From NCBI GenBank assembly GCA_900541695.1, contig UQKL01000006.1, positions 1-64,000 of the forward strand: a stretch of 64,000 nucleotides of DNA. The letters run 5' to 3'. Origin of the DNA: an uncultured Collinsella sp. (GTDB lineage Bacteria; Actinomycetota; Coriobacteriia; Coriobacteriales; Coriobacteriaceae). Position 1 is the first letter of the stretch, and every line of letters begins with the position of its first letter. Of this stretch, positions 17,401 to 25,715 are shown piece by piece. The translations under genes were made by a program, and so were the position numbers. A model generated the notes under the pieces. That model had not been told where the DNA came from. It saw nothing but the letters and a program-made list of their open reading frames with translations, and did not search any database.

Positions 17401-20400
17401 GACCATCTGGTCAATCGCGTCGTTAAAGGCCTCGTCGACATCGTTAAACGAGTTATCCATCATATACTCGTGCCACTGCTGCACGGCATTCGAGAACTCC
17501 TGCTGGCGCTCCTCGGCCGCGGCGGAATGCTTTTTGGCCGAAGCGTTGGCGTCAAAACTCAGCATGGTCATAAGCTGAGCATTGGAGATGCGGTAGGTCT
17601 GCGGCATAAAGATCTGCTCAAAGTTGCCGCAGTTCACATAGGTCGAGTCATTCGCTTTGTTAAACTCGTCGAGCAGCTTGAGATACCCCTCGTCCACATA
17701 CTCCGCCACATAGCGCACACGGGTGCCCTCGCGCGACTTTTGAGTCAGAGGAATCGTCACCGTCTTGCCATCCACGCAGTCCACGTACAGGTCGAGCGTG
17801 TCGGCGGCCTCTTCGTTTCCCACCTCGAGCGTGATGTCAAAGGTCCAGTAGGCGTTCTTCTTTTGTGGCAGATGATGGAAGGTCCACAGGCTCTTGCCGG
17901 TGTCCTTGCCGTCCTTGACCAGGTTTTGCGTACCGCCACGATACGTCACATCAAAGTTCCAGACCGAAGCGCCCGGAACATAGCGCACATAATTGCGAGC
18001 CGTCACCTCTGCGGCAGCGGCGGCGACGTCGGTCGAGCCCACGCGCGCCTCGAGCATCACGCGCTCGGCGGCAAGCGTATCCTGCGGCAGGTCGTATTCA
18101 ATCTTGGCACGGCCGAGTTTATTGGTCTTGCCGGTGTACTTTGCAGCCGACGAGCCCGTCCCCACGGTGAGCTGCACGCTCTTGCCCGGCGCTGCATAAA
18201 CGTAGGCCACATTGCCCAGCAGGCTGTGAACGTCGGTGTTGTCGACCTCGATGCGCGATCCGCTAACCTCAAGCGTGGTGCTTCCCAGCGGCAATGTCAC
18301 CTCGCCCAGCGTAATAAGCGGCGAGACGGCATAGATGCCCGCGGCCTTAGGCTTAAAGCGCACAAACACATCGGCGCCCGCACTCTTCTTCATATCGAGA
18401 ACGAGGTTGTCGCCCTCCCAAGTTGTGGCAGCCCACATGGCATCGGAGCTGGCGCCGGCTTCGCGAGCGCCTGCGGACACATCCTCGACGGCATCCTTGG
18501 CCAGAGGAATCTCAATCTTGGCAGCCTGGCTGTCCTTGAGCTCGTAATGAATGCGCAGCTCGGTCTCCGCGCCAACGACCGCGGACGAATCAGCGATAAC
18601 CGAGCCCGCCGTCAGCCCGCGCTCGGCACGATACGTCTCCACGTCAAACGTGGGGACGTCGAGCGTCACGTCGAGCTGCTTGCCGTCCTCAATCTTCACC
18701 TGTTTTTGCGCGATATGCTTACCCACAGTCAGCCCTAGGCGGCTAAACGTGGAATAGCTCGTCGCCTGGATGTCGTAGCTCGTCTTGTTAAAGGCGACGA
18801 TAGTGTACGAACCGGCCTTAAGGCGCGGCGTCTCGGCCTTCATGATAGGCGTGGTGCCATCGTCTTCGTAACCCATCAAATAGGTGACGCCGTCGGCGAC
18901 CAGCTTGCCGTCGGACGTACGGAACACCAGCACGCGGTTGGCTCCCTGGTAGTCGCCCTTGGTCGTGACCGTCGCCGTGCCCCAAGGCTTCAAGTCGATA
19001 TCGACCTTGCCGGCCGAAGGCTTCACCGTCGCCGTCGCCCCACCCAGCTTGAGGCTGTCTTTGGGCTCGAGCGTTATCTCCAGATCCTGGTCCGCGTCGG
19101 CAATGGCCTGCGACACCACGAGTGCTGTGCCCTGGATACGGAAGTCGTTTTCCTTGTCACCCTTGGCAGGCTTAAGCGTCTTGCCGCCGCTCTTCACCGT
19201 CAGATCGATGTTATTGAGACTATCGAGCTCAATGCGTTCGGTCTTATCCTGGCCTGCGACCGGTTCGAGATAGGCCACGTTGAGCTCAATCGCGCGCGAG
19301 GCCGGAATCTTGGTAAAGTCCTCCGCCTTTATCTCTCCGATATTCCATGTGCCCGTCATCTGGTCGCCCGGGCGCGCCAGCACCATGTCATAGTAACCGC
19401 TGAGCGAAATGCGCAGGGTGGCTGCTGTCTTGGAGAGAGCGTCCGCTGTAAAGCTGCCGTCATCGCCAACCACCAGCGGCGTGGACTGCCCCGCCTGCAC
19501 GAGTGTAGCCGTCGCGCTCTGGGGAAGTTTGCCCGCGATCTGGGCGGCCTCGCCCATCCACACAAAGGTATAGGCGGGACGCGTTGGGTCGGCCGAGTCC
19601 ATGCGATCGGCCACGGCATCGGCAAGCTTTTTGACCATCGAGGGGTTGCCAGCCGAATCGGTCGCATAGGCATAGATGGTCTGGCCTTCACTAAAGGGAA
19701 TCGCATACGTTACGCCATCGATTGTCACGCGCTCATTATAGTCGCCCGGATAGCCCGCCTCACCAAACTGAAGATCGGGGTTCATCACGCGCAGGGCAAC
19801 GGCATTATGGTTCGTCTCGTTTCCGTATCTCGTGTTCTCAAAAGCTCCCCACTCTATCATTTCCACGCTTTTGGGTAGCACAATCTCTTTGCCGGCAATC
19901 GCAGGATCAAGAGAGGCGAACGCGAGCGCCCCGATATATTTAACGCCGTCGCCGATCGTCACCGACGACACATGCGAGCACCCGTCAAAGGCATTGCGCT
20001 CAATCCGCTCCACCGTGCCCGGCACATTGATCTGCGTAAAGGTGAGCACTGTTGTGTCCGAGACATAGAACTGTGGCACGCCGCAATAGGCGAATGCAAG
20101 ATAGTCGATAGTTTTGACCGAAGTCGGCAGCGTTGCCACCACCTTGTCGTCAAGTTGTTCACATTCCTTAAAGGCCTGCTCGGGAATCGTGGTAAAGGCC
20201 GCGTTGTTGGGCCAGGTTACCGTTTGGAGCGTCTTGCTTTTGTAGAATGCATAGCTCTTGAGCTCCTCGACCGAATCGGGCAGTGCGATCTCTTTGATGC
20301 TGCTGCCGCCCAAGCCTCCAACCGAGCGGACATGCGAATTAGGGGCGAAGGTGATCGATGTGAGCGCAGCGCTTCCCATACCCGTAAGGCTTACGACATT

Positions 20401-21024
20401 TTTGTCGTCGATGGTCGAGGGCACCTCCAACGTGGTAATGCCCGCGTCGCCATACTCGATAGAAATTTCGTTGGTGAGGCTATCAATCGAGAAGTAGTAC
20501 TGCGCGGGGGTCTGCTCGCCGGCCACGTAGCCATCGTCGTATTCGTCCTTTACGCCCGTGGCGCCCTTCGAGGTCATCCAGAGCCCAAGATCCTCATTCC
20601 AGGTTGCTTCGGCTTCGGCGGTCTCCTCCTGCTTCTGCTGTTCGGCGAGCTCCTTGCCCTCGACAAGATCGGTGGCAAGCGTACCCGCAGGTGTGCTCTC
20701 GGTCTGCCCGGCGCCCGTTAGGCCCGCCGCCGATGCAATCTCGGAGGCCGGGGGCGTAGGGGTGTCACCGTTATCGAGCACCGTGGGGTCGGCAGCGCCG
20801 GCATCGGGCGCGGGGTCGGCGGAAGCAGAGTCTGACGTTTGGGCGTCAGCCGAATCGGCGGGAGCGGCGTCGGCTGCTTGGCCGTTATCCGTCTGCACAA
20901 AAGTGCCGTCGGTGTTGAGGGCCTCAGCAAACGCGCCCGCGGGAAACGAACCCGTCACCATGGCGAGGGTCACCGTGGCAACCGTCAGCCGGCGGCAAAG
21001 CGCTCGAGCAGTAGTCCACCTCAT
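14428..21024 (-). CDS. Giant exported surface protein, BspA-type leucine-rich repeats, LAxTG anchor
   Basis: A 2198-residue cell-wall protein. The signal peptide is residues 1-34 (positively charged start, hydrophobic stretch, AGAFAEA). Residues about 190-400 carry BspA-type leucine-rich repeats (SIKEIALPDSVEELKSYAF and similar). Ig-like and carboxypeptidase-regulatory-like beta domains follow, then a long helical region (~1150-1750) with a charged Glu/Asp patch and a Gly-rich hydrophobic stretch (IMTIAGVLTAGSAGTVVGAA). Near the end is a chitobiase C-terminal-like domain (EDGTTIWYTTND), a Pro/Glu/Gly spacer, and the sorting signal LASTG, a hydrophobic helix and KRRKR. Adhesion or host/glycan contact is likely but inferred. 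The promoter region carries a palindrome shared with the gene at 21361. Confidence 0.85.
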   Translation of the reverse strand: MRWTTARALCRRLTVATVTLAMVTGSFPAGAFAEALNTDGTFVQTDNGQAADAAPADSADAQTSDSASADPAPDAGAADPTVLDNGDTPTPPASEIASAAGLTGAGQTESTPAGTLATDLVEGKELAEQQKQEETAEAEATWNEDLGLWMTSKGATGVKDEYDDGYVAGEQTPAQYYFSIDSLTNEISIEYGDAGITTLEVPSTIDDKNVVSLTGMGSAALTSITFAPNSHVRSVGGLGGSSIKEIALPDSVEELKSYAFYKSKTLQTVTWPNNAAFTTIPEQAFKECEQLDDKVVATLPTSVKTIDYLAFAYCGVPQFYVSDTTVLTFTQINVPGTVERIERNAFDGCSHVSSVTIGDGVKYIGALAFASLDPAIAGKEIVLPKSVEMIEWGAFENTRYGNETNHNAVALRVMNPDLQFGEAGYPGDYNERVTIDGVTYAIPFSEGQTIYAYATDSAGNPSMVKKLADAVADRMDSADPTRPAYTFVWMGEAAQIAGKLPQSATATLVQAGQSTPLVVGDDGSFTADALSKTAATLRISLSGYYDMVLARPGDQMTGTWNIGEIKAEDFTKIPASRAIELNVAYLEPVAGQDKTERIELDSLNNIDLTVKSGGKTLKPAKGDKENDFRIQGTALVVSQAIADADQDLEITLEPKDSLKLGGATATVKPSAGKVDIDLKPWGTATVTTKGDYQGANRVLVFRTSDGKLVADGVTYLMGYEDDGTTPIMKAETPRLKAGSYTIVAFNKTSYDIQATSYSTFSRLGLTVGKHIAQKQVKIEDGKQLDVTLDVPTFDVETYRAERGLTAGSVIADSSAVVGAETELRIHYELKDSQAAKIEIPLAKDAVEDVSAGAREAGASSDAMWAATTWEGDNLVLDMKKSAGADVFVRFKPKAAGIYAVSPLITLGEVTLPLGSTTLEVSGSRIEVDNTDVHSLLGNVAYVYAAPGKSVQLTVGTGSSAAKYTGKTNKLGRAKIEYDLPQDTLAAERVMLEARVGSTDVAAAAAEVTARNYVRYVPGASVWNFDVTYRGGTQNLVKDGKDTGKSLWTFHHLPQKKNAYWTFDITLEVGNEEAADTLDLYVDCVDGKTVTIPLTQKSREGTRVRYVAEYVDEGYLKLLDEFNKANDSTYVNCGNFEQIFMPQTYRISNAQLMTMLSFDANASAKKHSAAAEERQQEFSNAVQQWHEYMMDNSFNDVDEAFNDAIDQMVADAFAEEDEDGKDEGGTARKARRAPAASDGEGDDAGNDEAAQFAAELKAAVGGSSALLTKQGDSYGVNVDKMIFEDAYGTSEDWYQELAAAQGADAAALKELVDHASRAEFIAQQAEDLVGQSMGIGQLNQYGSWNDATAAALNKCAGIKASEYSGQSTSGFNDLGQALGSSLSYKAADDDTVKGFKVAAPDGEQTAYIESEFIENSNNNKNQALLFNSIAMQCDILDNLYDNWNVVHSLNNSTIRGWLMAWKRNGDVSAHMKLIRTIRSLKSYKIECEMFGQVFKTDAWKAAGQAFPAATQGIGIFTGIYGVNDASKNWENVNVRMQKVKGEREGYELQHTRLLAKPEKTEDDWKCIYALRDAMEKARAFEDLLYRQLCHDSTDVAVGSIMTIAGVLTAGSAGTVVGAAYDAASTSVGSERAIKLTNAECAYDVACEQVERACQNRITVNWGELTDAEVYNANKDGLISDEKMQSIFEARYRNVAAKAAPDPAGVVYEGLLPNTVEGATVELWSADDAAGTNAVRWDAEEYEQDNPLATGADGAYNWNTPTGWYQVRVTKDGYEEARSAWLRVPPIQTEVNIGLVSTAAPEVASAHAYTDCVEVEFAQYMDASDDALVALCAQGLGDVTYTWLDKQDDPNGKPLSRVLRIRYADAREAGSTVAFELDGARNYAGTAMARWTSGELVVGVRADKLKLNVEQAVTMLEGSDFELVAHVTDKAGKPFAGAKVSVGLESSAICSVDATQAVTGEDGAATFALHGALPGLTTLTAAVDGTVLSKQVDVRVSAEAVRPARPVATIGATTFGAWSPKENYITVPKGTKLELSAEDGTTIWYTTNDTCPCRDEGRVKYTEPIALDSNMYVRIAAQRPGMSYSEYSERLNITITVTDEATPDPEPEPGPEPKPTPGGGEQGGGADGSGGTGAPAGGSTSTTATVTTDKSKGKGKNGKKSGGTELASTGDATAMTVAALGIAGATVAVAGIAATKRRKR

Positions 21025-21085
21025 GGTCGTTCCTTTCTTGCAAACCTAAAGTCATCCAGCGTAATCGTGGTCCACAAACAAAGCG

Positions 21086-21126
21086 AACGGTAGGTTCATA
21101 TATACGAACCTACCGTTCTACCTGCG
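21086..21126 (-). promoter_or_regulatory. Palindromic element upstream of the giant surface protein
   Basis: A perfect 12-bp inverted repeat (AACGGTAGGTTC, 21086-21097; complement 21106-21117) has an 8-bp centre (ATATATAC) and is followed by TCTACCTGCG (21117-21126). The second surface gene has the same layout at 23437-23475: TAGGTTC-N8-GAACCTA, then four bases, then TCTACCTGCG. Read towards the gene, CGCAGGTAGA precedes the palindrome. It sits 62-102 bp before the start codon. It is probably an operator or promoter; the adjacent LuxR-type gene is a candidate regulator by position only. Confidence 0.6.
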
Positions 21127-21129
21127 CAA

Positions 21130-21164
21130 ACCGCCACAAAGGGGACAGGCACCTTTGCGGTGGT
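21130..21164. repeat. GGGGACAG-type REP-like hairpin
   Basis: ACCGCCACAAAGG pairs with CCTTTGCGGTGGT around GGACAGGCA. It is a copy of the hairpin at 14110 and lies just upstream of the promoter element of the giant protein. The gap 21025-21360 holds this, the palindrome at 21086 and the module pair at 21187; no gene is seen. Confidence 0.85.
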
Positions 21165-21186
21165 TCTGGACTCGGCCGATCGGTTT

Positions 21187-21323
21187 GTCTCGATCTGTAA
21201 CAGCTAGAGGTCAAATTCCCCGCTTGGTGTTACAGATCGAGACATTAGATTGGCGGCCATTCGGTTCATCTCAATCTGTAACATCTAGGGCCGTTTTGAC
21301 TGGCTTGGTGTTACAGATTGAGA
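21187..21323. repeat. Two inverted-repeat modules after the second surface protein
   Basis: Modules 21187-21243 and 21269-21323 match modules 2 and 3 of the array at 14254-14390 in arms, inner sequence and spacing (82 bp). The similarity continues through the spacer into the 3' ends of both surface-protein genes, so the sorting-signal coding end and its downstream array look duplicated as one block. Confidence 0.9.
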
Positions 21324-21360
21324 TTTTGCTAAAGCCGAGGATGGGCGCCGCCGCCAAAAC

Positions 21361-23340
21361 CTAACGCTTGCGGCGCTTGGTTGCGGCGATGCCGGCGGCG
21401 GCTACGGTTGCGCCGGCGATGCCTAGGGCGGCGACCGTCATCGCGGTGGTATCCCCCGTGGTAGCCAGGACAGCATCGCCCTTCTTGGCCTGCGTGGTTT
21501 TCTCAACCGTCTTGGCCGTGGTGGTTGTCGTGACCGGTTTAGCCGCGGGCTTGGTCTCGGGCTTCACCTCGGGCTTGGGCTCAGGCTTGACCTCAGGCTG
21601 CGGCGCGGGCTTTTCGGGGTCGACCGGAGCCGGCGTGGCCTCGGGCGTAAACGTCAGATCGGTGTTGAGCCACAGAGTGAAGATACAGCCGCTCTCGGGA
21701 TCAACTACACTCGCTTCGCCCATCTGGTAGCCGCACTCCTGGCCGTTGATCACCAGCTTGGTGTTGGGCGTAAAGTAGAATCCGCGCGCGGGCTTGAGGT
21801 AGATACCGTAGCGATAGGTCACGCCAGGCTTAAAGGCGTCGATGTGGTTCGTGATGTTCTGATCCCAGAACTTCTGAGAGTTCACTTCGCTGCCGTCGCT
21901 ACCCGTCCAGTACTCACACTGAGGAAGGGAGTTGGAGCCCGTCGGAACATTCGCCGTAAAGACCGGCTTATCGCCCGCCTTGAAGGTGGTCGTGGCGCCG
22001 TTGATCTCTATAACGTCGATGGCCCGCCATTCGTCGATCGGCTGCTCGCACAGCATATTGTCAGCGTTTGGCGCGAAGACGCCGTTGACGGTCTTGATGT
22101 GGTGCGTCCAATGGCCGTTGACGTACATCATGCAGTCATTGCCCACGGTATTGTCGCCCTTGAGCCTCAGCTCGACGGAATACATGTAGAACTTGCCCTC
22201 TTCGAAGTGTTCGATCCTCCTCGCGCCCGTCGGATACTTGGCGGGGTCGGAATACCAGAAGGCAACGGGCGCGAGCTCCGCGGGGTCGCTGCCATCCATC
22301 TCCTCCCAGCACTCGTAGGCGATCTCGTACTTGTCGGCGTCAGCAGCGGGAATCGTCGCGGTCGCGCGGGGCGCCTCGCCGGGCGCGTAGTCGGTCTTCA
22401 CGTCGTTGACATTCAGGTTATGGAGGGCTTCGTTTTCCGATGCAACAAGCGTAATTTCGCTATTGATGGCATAGCGGAGGTAATAATCGTACCTGGTTTC
22501 GTTGACGATAGTCGAGCTGTCTTCATAGTCAGTTCCGGTATACTCCAGTGCCGAGCCAATATAGAGAGCCTCATTGCGCGTGAGTCGATACGAGCCACCT
22601 GCCGCGCCACCCGTAAAGGTCAGCGTCAGCCTCATGTGATCGCCAGCGGGTTTGAAGCGAGCCGTCACGTCGGACATGGATGCATCCTGAACTTCGACCA
22701 GAGTGCCCGAAGCGGCATCGGCCCTGTAGTACTTAACCTCGACGACTTCGCTCGCAAGCGCTTCTGGAATGCCACCCTCTACATCGAGAAAATCGTGGGT
22801 ATACGACTGGCCCTTTTCGAGTGTGACATTGCTCGGAAGCGCGCAGTCCGTGTAGCGGGAAACCACGGTCGTATTGACCCTAACGTCGCTGCCGCCAACA
22901 ACATCGGTCACACCGCAGGGCATGATGGCGTTGCTCGCCGGCATGGCGGCGTTGTCGTCGCCAGAAGCGTTTTGCCCAGCGAGCGCAGCACCGCTAGACT
23001 CATTGGCGGCATCGGCTGGGATTGTCTGCTGAGGCTCAACGGTGGCTTGCGCCGCCGGAGCAGCATCGGTTGCAGGCGCGGTCGAAGCAGCTGGTGCGGT
23101 CGTTGCAGCCGTATCCTCCGCAACCGTCGGCGTCACCGGAGCCGCGGCAACCTCATCCGTCCCAGCGGCGGAATCGGCGCATTCCGTCGCCAGCGCCACG
23201 CTCGGCAGCAGAAGCTGGCCAACCATAAGCGCACACGCGCCGGCGCAAGCTATTTTGGCACCCACACAACGCCAGGTACCGTGAACCAGCAAGCAGGTGG
23301 ACTCACGTTGAGTTTGCTTGTCAAAGTGACTTGCGTTCAT
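21361..23340 (-). CDS. Exported surface protein with LAxTG sorting signal
   Basis: A 659-residue protein with a long N-terminal signal (MNASHF..., hydrophobic CAGACALMVGQLLLPSVALA), an Ala/Thr-rich spacer (~45-130), beta-rich repeats of unknown family with Trp/Tyr/Cys-containing strands, a Pro/Glu/Lys spacer (KPEPKPEVKPETKPAAK), and the sorting end LATTG, a hydrophobic helix and KRRKR. The last ~35 residues are nearly identical to those of the 2198-residue protein. The start at 23340 has AGGAGG seven bases upstream. No domain is recognised with confidence. A wall-attached adhesin or structural protein is likely. Confidence 0.8.
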   Translation of the reverse strand: MNASHFDKQTQRESTCLLVHGTWRCVGAKIACAGACALMVGQLLLPSVALATECADSAAGTDEVAAAPVTPTVAEDTAATTAPAASTAPATDAAPAAQATVEPQQTIPADAANESSGAALAGQNASGDDNAAMPASNAIMPCGVTDVVGGSDVRVNTTVVSRYTDCALPSNVTLEKGQSYTHDFLDVEGGIPEALASEVVEVKYYRADAASGTLVEVQDASMSDVTARFKPAGDHMRLTLTFTGGAAGGSYRLTRNEALYIGSALEYTGTDYEDSSTIVNETRYDYYLRYAINSEITLVASENEALHNLNVNDVKTDYAPGEAPRATATIPAADADKYEIAYECWEEMDGSDPAELAPVAFWYSDPAKYPTGARRIEHFEEGKFYMYSVELRLKGDNTVGNDCMMYVNGHWTHHIKTVNGVFAPNADNMLCEQPIDEWRAIDVIEINGATTTFKAGDKPVFTANVPTGSNSLPQCEYWTGSDGSEVNSQKFWDQNITNHIDAFKPGVTYRYGIYLKPARGFYFTPNTKLVINGQECGYQMGEASVVDPESGCIFTLWLNTDLTFTPEATPAPVDPEKPAPQPEVKPEPKPEVKPETKPAAKPVTTTTTAKTVEKTTQAKKGDAVLATTGDTTAMTVAALGIAGATVAAAGIAATKRRKR

Positions 23341-23366
23341 AACGGCCTCCTTGGTCGTAGGGACAT

Positions 23367-23401
23367 ACCACCACAAAGGTGTCTGTCCCCTTTGTGGTGG
23401 T
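23367..23401. repeat. GGGGACAG-type REP-like hairpin
   Basis: ACCACCACAAAGG (23367-23379) and its perfect complement (23389-23401) enclose TGTCTGTCC. Same family as at 14110, 21130, 24978 and 58839, here inverted. It lies in the leader of the 21361 gene, 27 bp before its start codon. Confidence 0.85.
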
Positions 23402-23436
23402 CCTGTACCACCAAGATGTGCCAAATGACTCCGTAT

Positions 23437-23475
23437 GCCTAGGTTCGTAGATGTGAACCTAGGCCTCTACCTGCG
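23437..23475 (-). promoter_or_regulatory. Palindromic element between the surface protein and the LuxR regulator
   Basis: A perfect 10-bp inverted repeat (GCCTAGGTTC, 23437-23446; complement 23455-23464) with an 8-bp centre, then TCTACCTGCG at 23466-23475. It keeps the arms TAGGTTC/GAACCTA, the 8-bp spacing and the distance to TCTACCTGCG seen at 21086, while outer arm bases differ but remain paired. It lies in the divergent gap, about 100 bp from each start, so it could control both genes. Confidence 0.6.
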
Positions 23476-23566
23476 GTTTAATTCAATATGATTTCGCCAT
23501 CGCCACACTCGTCCCGGGAACGCTACAATCGAGGACACGATTATTCGTCCACCCAAAGGACCGTTC

Positions 23567-24970
23567 TTGAACCTGAGTAAGCCTAAAATCAACGCGCTTC
23601 TGGCACTTGCGCTCTTCACCTTCGCCTTCCTTGCCGCCGAGTTTCGCTTCGACGTCAACGTCGGGCTGCTCGCCGGTGCCGAACGCGTTGTAATCGCGCA
23701 GGGCTTTATTCTAGGTGCGAGCGTGCTCGGCTTTATCGGATATGCGCCGTTGCTCGGGCTCGCACAGCGCAAAGGCCGGCCTCAGGCAGTCGTCAGCGCC
23801 GCCGTCCCCATCGCCATCTTGGGGTTGACTCAGATTCAGTCCCCCACGAACCCGCTTGCGCTCGAGATTCTGGGATGCCTCGCATTCCTCGGACTCGGCC
23901 TACTGGGCGGCGCGACGCACCATGCCTTCGCAACGACATTCCAAGACGATCCCAAGCTCGCCACCGGTGCGGGAGCAGCCTATGCCGCGGGCATCCTGAT
24001 GCAGTTCGCCATCAACCTGCTCAATTGCGGCGGTATCGCAGAGCTCATCGTCCTTGGCGCAGCGACTATCGCCATCTCCGCCCTCAGTGTCGTTCCCCAA
24101 AAGGCTGCTGAGAGCTCCAGCCCCACCATCAATCCCCTTGTTGAGCCATCGCACGCCCTCGCCAAGCAGGCATGTTGGAGCATCGTGCTCGTCATGATTC
24201 TCGCCTGCCTGTTCTCTACTCTTGATAACGTGGTCACGTTCTCCAACGCCCACGGCACCATCGCCGTGCAGACCTGGCCGCGCCTCTTTTTGGCAGCGAG
24301 CGGCCTGGCCGCCGGCATCGTCTTTGATCTTGCCGAGCGTCGCTACATGGGACTTGTCATGCTCGGCATCGCCGTACTCTCGACCATTTCCATCCTGGCC
24401 GTGGAGGCCGGCGCTGATCCCAACCTGGGCCTTGTCGTCTTTTACCTGAGCTCGGGCTTTTTTGTCACGTTCTTTACCGCCACCTTTACACAGCTGGCAC
24501 CGCGTATGCACGCGCCCGCTCTTTGGGCCGGCATGGGCCGTGCGGCCAATAACGTGTGTGCGTTCACCACGTCGGGCGTCTCGCTTGTGCTTGTGACCTC
24601 TGGCAACGTCGCCCTCATCATGATTGGCGCGGTCGTGCTTCTCGTCGCCGCCTGCGCAGCATTCGTTGCCGCGGGCCTATTCCGCCTGCCCCAAACCGAG
24701 CAGGAGCGCGAACATCAACAGCTTGCCGAGGAGGCGCTGGCAGCACCGAGTATCGAGGAGCAGCGTCAGGTCTTCATCACCGATCACGCTCTCACCCCGC
24801 GCGAAGTCGACGTGCTCATGGCTGTAACCCAAGACGAACGCCCGCTCAAGCAGATCGCCGAGGAGCTCGGCATCTCGATGCGTATGGTGCAGCGCCACCT
24901 GAGCTCTATCTACCAAAAGACCGACACGCAGACGCGCGCCGGTCTCACCAAGGCCTTTCCCTCGGCCTAA
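23567..24970 (+). CDS. LuxR-family regulator with a 12-helix membrane domain
   Basis: A 467-residue protein. Residues 1-380 contain about 12 hydrophobic helices resembling a major-facilitator transporter; residues ~403-465 form a LuxR-type helix-turn-helix (LTPREVDVLMAVTQDER, LKQIAEELGISMRMVQRHL). This domain pairing is characteristic of Coriobacteriia, where it is proposed to sense ligands at the membrane. The start is TTG at 23567, chosen because AAAGGA lies seven bases upstream and no ATG fits. A TACAAT box at 23524 may be its -10. It diverges from the LAxTG protein gene, with a shared palindrome between them, and may regulate it. Confidence 0.9.
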   Translation: MNLSKPKINALLALALFTFAFLAAEFRFDVNVGLLAGAERVVIAQGFILGASVLGFIGYAPLLGLAQRKGRPQAVVSAAVPIAILGLTQIQSPTNPLALEILGCLAFLGLGLLGGATHHAFATTFQDDPKLATGAGAAYAAGILMQFAINLLNCGGIAELIVLGAATIAISALSVVPQKAAESSSPTINPLVEPSHALAKQACWSIVLVMILACLFSTLDNVVTFSNAHGTIAVQTWPRLFLAASGLAAGIVFDLAERRYMGLVMLGIAVLSTISILAVEAGADPNLGLVVFYLSSGFFVTFFTATFTQLAPRMHAPALWAGMGRAANNVCAFTTSGVSLVLVTSGNVALIMIGAVVLLVAACAAFVAAGLFRLPQTEQEREHQQLAEEALAAPSIEEQRQVFITDHALTPREVDVLMAVTQDERPLKQIAEELGISMRMVQRHLSSIYQKTDTQTRAGLTKAFPSA

Positions 24971-24974
24971 AACA

Positions 24975-25014
24975 AAACCCCCACAAAGGTGCCTGTCCCC
25001 TTTGTGGGGGTTTG
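24975..25014 (+). terminator. Hairpin terminator after the LuxR gene, REP-like
   Basis: CCCCCACAAAGG (from 24978) and its complement enclose TGCCTGTCC, followed by TTTGG. It has the GGGGACAG-type core but stronger flanking pairs, and probably ends the LuxR transcript and the converging gene at 25020. Confidence 0.75.
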
Positions 25015-25019
25015 GTCGG

Positions 25020-25643
25020 CTAGCCTTCGAGCTGGGCGACTTTGTAGCGGTAGGCAGCGGCGATAACGTCTTTGCAGCCTTCGCGGCCCAGCTTGGCGCG
25101 GTTGACGACGATGTCTTTACCGCTCGTCATCTTCCACTTGCCGGCGCTGTAGCGCTTGTAAAATGCCTCGCGTGCCTTCTGCTGCTGCTTGACCAGCTTG
25201 GCGCCCTTCTTTTTGTTGAGGCCACGCTTCTTGCGCACGATCTCGACGCGGTCCTCAAAAGGAGCGGTCACCAGCACGGCGATGTGGTTGGGATTGTTGC
25301 GCAGCAGATAATCGGACAGACGACCCTCGATAATGCAGCTCTCGGTCTCGCCCAGGTCCAAGATCACCTGGCTCATCTTTTGGAACAACTTGTCCGAGTA
25401 CGAACGCGCATCGTAGCGGTCGGGCAGAAACGCCATGTTCTCCACGGCCAGGCGTTCGTCGTAAGCGGCCATCTTGTCGAGTGACTCGCCCGCGCGCATC
25501 GACGCACGTACCAGCAGCTCGTTATCGTACAGCGGAATCCCCAACTCGTCGGCAAGCATGCGACCAATCTCGTGGCCCTCGGCGCCAAAGTCGCGCGCGA
25601 TGGTAATGACCACAGGATTCTTCTTATTCTCCAGATCGCTCAT
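25020..25643 (-). CDS. Cytidylate kinase-like protein
   Basis: A 207-residue P-loop-type protein of the cytidylate-kinase-like (AAA_26) family: ITIARDFGAEGHEIGRMLADELG replaces the standard Walker A, as usual in this family, followed by YDNELL and IIEGRLSDYLL. The C-terminal part is Lys-rich (RGLNKKKGAKLVKQQQKA) before YSAGKWKMTSGKDIVVN. A nucleoside phosphokinase role is inferred; the true substrate is unknown. AAAGGAAT precedes the ATG. It lies downstream of the amino-acid ABC operon with a structured repeat between. Confidence 0.8.
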   Translation of the reverse strand: MSDLENKKNPVVITIARDFGAEGHEIGRMLADELGIPLYDNELLVRASMRAGESLDKMAAYDERLAVENMAFLPDRYDARSYSDKLFQKMSQVILDLGETESCIIEGRLSDYLLRNNPNHIAVLVTAPFEDRVEIVRKKRGLNKKKGAKLVKQQQKAREAFYKRYSAGKWKMTSGKDIVVNRAKLGREGCKDVIAAAYRYKVAQLEG

Positions 25644-25715
25644 CGCGATTCCTTTCTAACAAATGAGAAATAGGCGATTCCTGATTCCCATTTTGTCACT
25701 TACGACCGTCCCGGT

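Noticed and set aside
15121..18738. 1205-codon plus-strand open frame
   Set aside because: Antisense to the giant surface protein, caused by high G/C at third codon positions; no motifs, no Shine-Dalgarno.
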